This document shows positions 5,742 through 8,164 of a stretch of 8,164 nt of DNA, piece by piece. The notes beneath the pieces are model-generated. The model saw only the letters and a program-made list of their open reading frames with translations, was not told where the DNA came from and searched no databases. This DNA comes from Gammaproteobacteria bacterium (GTDB lineage: Bacteria; Pseudomonadota; Gammaproteobacteria; Thiohalorhabdales; Thiohalorhabdaceae). A program made the position numbers and the translations under genes. Every line of letters begins with the position of its first letter. Position 1 is the first letter of the stretch. The stretch is from positions 1 to 8,164 of the forward strand of contig JAHEOG010000112.1 of the NCBI GenBank assembly GCA_018609925.1, read 5' to 3'.

Positions 5742-6104
5742 CTATAGGCGCAGGAGGTGGAAAAGAACCCGGAGCTTATTCATGGGCCCGAGCTGGGCCG
5801 AGCGCTCGGTTAAGACCTCCTTGAGGCGCAGCCCCTCAAGGAGGTCCCCTTCGATGTCCAATTCCTTGGTAACGAATGCCTGTTGGATCCGATCGGGGCG
5901 CGGACGCAGCAGGAGGCGGCGCACCGTGGCCGGCCCCTCCAAGACGATCACGAAACGGGGATCGGCCGTGTAGCGGAGCTCGCAGCCCCCGATGCGGAGA
6001 TTGAAGTCCTTCCGCGCGAATCGGAACAGGAGGTCGGCGATCTGTCCCAGACGTTGCCCCCTGGGATCCTGTGGGGGCACTACCTCCGCCGATGTGTAAA
6101 GCAT
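5742..6104 (-). CDS. Stand-alone N-terminal domain of a CFA-synthase-like protein
   Basis: A 120-residue protein from the ATG at 6104 to a TAG at 5742-5744. The open frame continues upstream to 6761, but that part is antisense to acyP and the transglycosylase end and has no protein character, so the first Met before recognisable sequence was chosen; no strong ribosome site precedes it. The core (about 36-98) reads FNLRIGGCELRYTADPRFVIVLEGP, then ATVRRLLLRPRPDRIQQAF and VTKELDIEGDLLEGLRL. This matches the N-terminal domain of CFA-synthase-family proteins, whose typical pattern is 'lrRLL..P.e.glg.aYv.GelDieGDL'. The catalytic domain follows 10 bases downstream in another frame. Together they make about 417 residues, the size of an intact family member. 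It may therefore be a natural gene split, a broken gene or a sequencing frameshift. Its role would be lipid or partner binding, by inference. Confidence 0.65.
   Translation of the reverse strand: MLYTSAEVVPPQDPRGQRLGQIADLLFRFARKDFNLRIGGCELRYTADPRFVIVLEGPATVRRLLLRPRPDRIQQAFVTKELDIEGDLLEGLRLKEVLTERSAQLGPMNKLRVLFHLLRL
5814..5846. repeat. Perfect 13-bp inverted repeat inside the N-terminal-domain gene
   Basis: GACCTCCTTGAGG (5814-5826) and CCTCAAGGAGGTC (5834-5846) are exact reverse complements around a 7-base loop. In the minus-strand mRNA the 3' arm contains AAGGAGGT, a full-length Shine-Dalgarno sequence, here buried in the stem. It encodes DLLEGLRLKEV. No start codon lies at a normal distance downstream: the nearest ATG is at 5783, about 31 bases away and in the same frame. 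Confidence 0.7.
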
Positions 6105-6182
6105 GTCCGTTGGGCTCGCTGGGCGGCGGGGGAGGTGGCAGACTGGGGCAACCCCCCGGCCGGTTGTTGATGGAGGAGGAGC

Positions 6183-6449
6183 ATGCAGCGCCACTATATC
6201 ATTCACGGGCGTGTCCAAGGCGTCTTCTTTCGGGACTCCACGCGGCATAAGGCCGTCGAGCTGGGGCTCGGAGGATGGGTGCGGAACCGTCCTGATGGCA
6301 CCGTCGAGGCCATGGCCCGCGGGGATGAAGTCGCGCTGTCGGAGCTGGAACAGTGGTTCCGGGAAGGGGGTCCACCCTCCGCGCGGGTGGAGCGGGTGGA
6401 ATCGGCGGATGTCCCGGAGGAAGAGCTGACCGGATTCCGCGTCCTCTAA
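6183..6449 (+). CDS. acyP: Acylphosphatase
   Basis: An 88-residue protein of standard acylphosphatase length and fold, hydrolysing small acyl phosphates such as acetyl phosphate or carbamoyl phosphate in the cytoplasm. The N-terminal signature GRVQGVFFRDST (9-20) contains the phosphate-binding loop and catalytic Arg17. The second signature, LGLGGWVRNRPDGTVE (27-42), contains catalytic Asn35. It ends with the usual strand (TGFRVL). The ATG at 6183 is preceded by GGAGGAGG (6172-6179), which is a strong ribosome site. It stands alone on this strand: the CFA-like cluster diverges from it across 78 bases, and the lytic transglycosylase gene ends 25 bases beyond its stop. A short dyad (CAACC 6149-6153, GGTTG 6162-6166) lies in its leader; no clear promoter was found. 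Confidence 0.95.
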   Translation: MQRHYIIHGRVQGVFFRDSTRHKAVELGLGGWVRNRPDGTVEAMARGDEVALSELEQWFREGGPPSARVERVESADVPEEELTGFRVL

Positions 6450-6474
6450 GGTGGACAAGCGCAGACCTACGTGG

Positions 6475-7041
6475 CTAGTTGGGCTCGTTCCAGCGCTGGC
6501 GATAGACCCGTTGGATCTTGCGGGGATAGATGGTTCGGCCGGTGCTCCCGTTGTAGGCTGCCAGCGCCTGGAGGATGTCGCCGTCCTCCTGATCGAGGTA
6601 GTAGCGCAGGATGGTGCAGCCATAACGGAGGTTGATCCGGGGCCGGAACAAATTGTCCTGGGGTCGCCCGATTTCCTCCCGCCAGAACGGCATGATCTGC
6701 ATGAGTCCGCGGGCACCGGCCGACGAGATGGCGAACCGGTTGAAGGCGCTCTCCACCTCAATCACCGCGAAGACCAGGCCTGGCGGGATATCGGCTCGGC
6801 GTGCCTCGGTGAAGACCATTCGGACTAGGCGCTGGCGACGCTGGGGATCCTCCAGGAAGGGACGCACTCGTTGTCGGTAGTCCTGCCACCAGACTTGGCG
6901 TGCGACCGGATCCGCGGCTGGCTGAGGCCTGTCCAGGGTCTGGCCTAGGGACTTTCGGAGCTGGGCATCGACAGCCCCGGCGCCGCCCGACAGGCTTAAG
7001 AGGCCCAGCAGGGCCGTCCCTAACCAACCCATGCGCCTCAT
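6475..7041 (-). CDS. Lytic transglycosylase, single SLT domain, exported
   Basis: A 188-residue periplasmic enzyme that cleaves peptidoglycan glycan strands to 1,6-anhydromuramyl ends. The N-terminus is a signal peptide: MRRMGW, then a hydrophobic core (LGTALLGLLSLSGGAGA, about 7-23); there is no lipobox Cys, so it should be released soluble. The C-terminal half is the SLT/goose-lysozyme-like domain: VIEVESAFN with catalytic Glu97-Ser98, SSAGARGLMQIMPFW (106-120), NLRYGCTILRYYLD (137-150) and ALAAYNGSTG (159-168). Residues 40-85 are a charged helical linker. The ATG at 7041 gives a good signal peptide; an ATG at 7032 would shorten it by three residues. It starts 6 bases after the usp stop codon, so the two form an operon. 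Small SLT proteins close to proS are familiar in gammaproteobacteria. Confidence 0.92.
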   Translation of the reverse strand: MRRMGWLGTALLGLLSLSGGAGAVDAQLRKSLGQTLDRPQPAADPVARQVWWQDYRQRVRPFLEDPQRRQRLVRMVFTEARRADIPPGLVFAVIEVESAFNRFAISSAGARGLMQIMPFWREEIGRPQDNLFRPRINLRYGCTILRYYLDQEDGDILQALAAYNGSTGRTIYPRKIQRVYRQRWNEPN

Positions 7042-7047
7042 GGTGGC

Positions 7048-7530
7048 TCAAGCCCTCTGGTTGGCGGCTTCCAGCGACTCCCCCGATTTCACCACAAGCA
7101 CTGGGCAAGGGGCCTTGCGCACGACCTTCTCCGCGGTCGAGCCCAGAAGGGCGTGGCGCAGTCCGGTGCGTCCGTGGGAGCCGATGACCAGGAGGGTGGC
7201 GGGCAGATCCAATGCGAACTGGTTGATGGCGGCGAAGGGGCGCTGGGCGGACTCCTCGCAGCTTAGGGCGATCTCCGTTTCGGGGGCAATGGGCTGGAGC
7301 TCCTCCTTCAGCTCCCCGAGGTAGCGCCGCCCCTGGTCCAGCATCTCCTCGGTCAGGTCCTCCGGAGGCATGACCAGCTCGGGCCATTCGGCGTAAACGA
7401 GCTGAGGGGTGACGATATGCAGGAGGTGGAGCCCTCCGCCGAAGCGGGAAGCCAGCTCCGCAGCCGCCCGGGCGGCTAGCCTGGCCGGCTCCGATCGATC
7501 GACCGGGGCAAGGATCCGCTGGAAGTCCAT
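7048..7530 (-). CDS. Universal stress protein, UspA family
   Basis: A 160-residue single-domain cytoplasmic Usp. The N-terminal strand and loop FQRILAPVDRSEPA carries the conserved Asp11 that contacts adenine in ATP-binding members. The C-terminal ATP-binding motif G-x2-G-x9-G-S/T is intact: GSHGRTGLRHALLGST (117-132), followed by the strand CPVLVVKSGE. This suggests an ATP-binding (UspFG/MJ0577-like) rather than non-binding member. The frame is open upstream to 7791, but that part is antisense to the proS end; the ATG at 7530 has GGGGGA about 6 bases upstream and begins exactly at the family's usual N-terminus. It is followed after 6 bases by the lytic transglycosylase gene. A promoter-like sequence lies in the 148-base gap upstream, so it is probably not dependent on proS transcription. 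Confidence 0.92.
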   Translation of the reverse strand: MDFQRILAPVDRSEPARLAARAAAELASRFGGGLHLLHIVTPQLVYAEWPELVMPPEDLTEEMLDQGRRYLGELKEELQPIAPETEIALSCEESAQRPFAAINQFALDLPATLLVIGSHGRTGLRHALLGSTAEKVVRKAPCPVLVVKSGESLEAANQRA

Positions 7531-7590
7531 TTCAAGTCCCCCTGGAAAAGCCAGCCTTGCCATCTTCGGCTGGACCGACTGCTTGCTCTT

Positions 7591-7643
7591 GGCTCCCTTG
7601 ATACCAGCCCCCGATCCGGGGATCAAAATCGGTTGGGGGAGCC
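7591..7643 (-). promoter_or_regulatory. Putative usp promoter inside a nested inverted-repeat element
   Basis: On the minus strand TTGATC (7626-7621) and TATCAA (7603-7598) are 17 bases apart, each matching four of six sigma-70 consensus positions. They are flanked directly outside by exact 7-base inverted arms: gggagcc (7637-7643) and ggctccc (7591-7597), written on the plus strand. The spacer holds another dyad, CCCCG (7609-7613) with CGGGG (7617-7621). A start near 7592 would give a leader of about 62 bases to the usp ATG. No T-run follows the structure on either strand, so it does not look like an intrinsic terminator for proS. The remaining bases of the gap (7531-7590, 7644-7678) show nothing else. 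Confidence 0.4.
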
Positions 7644-7678
7644 GAAAAGGGGCGTCGACGCTCGGGTCTGGCGAATCC

Positions 7679-8164
7679 CTAGCCGAGGTGCTCGCCGAGG
7701 AACTCCAGGATGGTGTTGACGGGGACCTCTTGGGTGGCTTCCGCAGTACGGGCCTTGTACTCGTACACGCCCCGTTCCAGCCCCTTTTCACCGATCACTA
7801 ACCGGTGGGGAATGCCGATGAGGTCGGCGTCATTGAGCAGAATCCCGGGGCGCTCCTCCCGGTCGTCGTACAGGATATCGAAGCCACGGGACTGAAGCGT
7901 CTCGTAGAGCCCGTCGGCCGCCTCGGCCACCTGCTGGGATTTCTTCCGGTTGATGGCGATCAGGACGAGCTGGAAGGGTGCGATGGCCTCGGGCCAGGAG
8001 ATGCCCTGATCATCGTGATTCTGCTCGATAGCGGCCGCCACCACCCGGGACACCCCGATCCCGAAGCACCCCATCACCAAGGGGCGCTCCTGTCCCTCGG
8101 CGTCCAGATAGGTCGCCCCCAGGGCCTCGGCGTATTTGGTGCCGAGCTTGAAGACATGGCCCAC
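7679..8164 (-). CDS. proS: Proline--tRNA ligase, C-terminal part (5' truncated by window edge)
   Basis: The last 161 residues of a bacterial-type ProRS, which charges tRNA-Pro. The frame enters at the right edge reading VGHVFKLGTKYAEAL, matching the E. coli-type sequence (VGHIFQLGTKYSEAL), and continues through class II motif 3, MGCFGIGVSRVVAAAIEQ, with the ATP-contacting Arg. Next comes SWPEAIAPFQLVLI, the junction to the anticodon-binding domain. That domain runs through 'GFDILYDDREERPGILLNDADLIGIPHRLVIG' to a final VPVNTILEFLGEHL and a TAG at 7679-7681. The end matches the normal C-terminus of the long (insertion-domain) bacterial ProRS; the N-terminus, motifs 1 and 2 and the editing insertion are outside the window. 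It is the most upstream gene here of the minus-strand proS, usp, transglycosylase series. Confidence 0.96.
   Translation of the reverse strand: MGHVFKLGTKYAEALGATYLDAEGQERPLVMGCFGIGVSRVVAAAIEQNHDDQGISWPEAIAPFQLVLIAINRKKSQQVAEAADGLYETLQSRGFDILYDDREERPGILLNDADLIGIPHRLVIGEKGLERGVYEYKARTAEATQEVPVNTILEFLGEHLG

Noticed and set aside
5742..5846. Programmed frameshift joining the CFA-like domain frames
   Set aside because: The internal AAGGAGGT is too far upstream (about 70 bases from the end of the frame), an immediate +1 shift at that site meets a TAA, and CTA-TAG is not a classical slippery stop. It remains possible but is not supported.
6440..6475. GTCC...GGAC dyad between acyP and the transglycosylase gene as a terminator
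   Set aside because: Only four pairs, overlapping the acyP stop codon, with no T-run on either strand.
6105..6761. Upstream extension of the CFA N-terminal-domain frame
   Set aside because: This part is antisense to acyP and overlaps the transglycosylase 3' end; domain similarity starts only after the Met at 6104.
7489..7502. GATCGATC-type palindromic run in the usp gene
   Set aside because: Short, within codons for the conserved PVDRSE segment, and ordinary for a GC-rich genome.
7531..7791. N-terminal extension of the Usp frame
   Set aside because: It is antisense to the proS 3' end, is Ser/Pro/Arg-rich, and universal stress proteins begin at the equivalent of the Met at 7530, which has a ribosome site.

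Overview
This is an 8.2-kb, GC-rich, tightly packed bacterial chromosomal window. It carries ordinary housekeeping genes: lgt, an E. coli-type proS, a lytic transglycosylase directly downstream of the proS/usp stretch, acyP, and an aspartase/fumarase. The protein sequences and the gene order suggest a gammaproteobacterium or close relative; genus cannot be read from this window. No rRNA, tRNA, CRISPR, insertion sequence or phage gene is visible. No stretch longer than about 150 bases lacks a gene.

Layout. Plus strand, left edge: the 3' end of a TetR-type regulator (to 371) overlaps by 4 bases a small VanZ-like membrane protein gene (368-802). That gene runs tail to tail into an unrecognised minus-strand gene (789-1298), which is divergent from lgt (1386-2192, plus). 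lgt converges on an aspartase/fumarase-family gene (2200-3603, minus); a GC hairpin covers both stop codons. Upstream of the lyase, after an 87-base gap with a plausible sigma-70 promoter, lies a minus-strand cluster: an N-terminal CFA-synthase-like domain (5742-6104), a CFA-synthase-like methyltransferase (4838-5731) and a geranylgeranyl-reductase-like flavoprotein (3691-4845). acyP (6183-6449, plus) is divergent from this cluster and converges on a lytic transglycosylase (6475-7041, minus). That gene follows usp (7048-7530, minus). A 148-base gap with a promoter-like, dyad-flanked element separates usp from the 3' end of proS (7679 to the right edge).

The most interesting part is 3691-6104. 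A cyclopropane-fatty-acid-synthase relative appears as two separate reading frames, a lone N-terminal domain and a catalytic domain with altered active-site motifs. The catalytic gene overlaps by 8 bases a flavoprotein of the family that saturates double bonds in isoprenoid lipids. The simplest reading is a lipid-tailoring operon: methylation or methylenation of an unsaturated acyl or isoprenoid chain followed by flavin-dependent reduction. This is analogous in logic to the methyltransferase/reductase pairs that make mid-chain methyl-branched fatty acids, but uses a different reductase family. Substrate and product are inference. The remaining genes serve envelope lipoprotein maturation (lgt), peptidoglycan turnover (transglycosylase), stress response (usp), amino-acid/C4 metabolism (lyase) and translation (proS).
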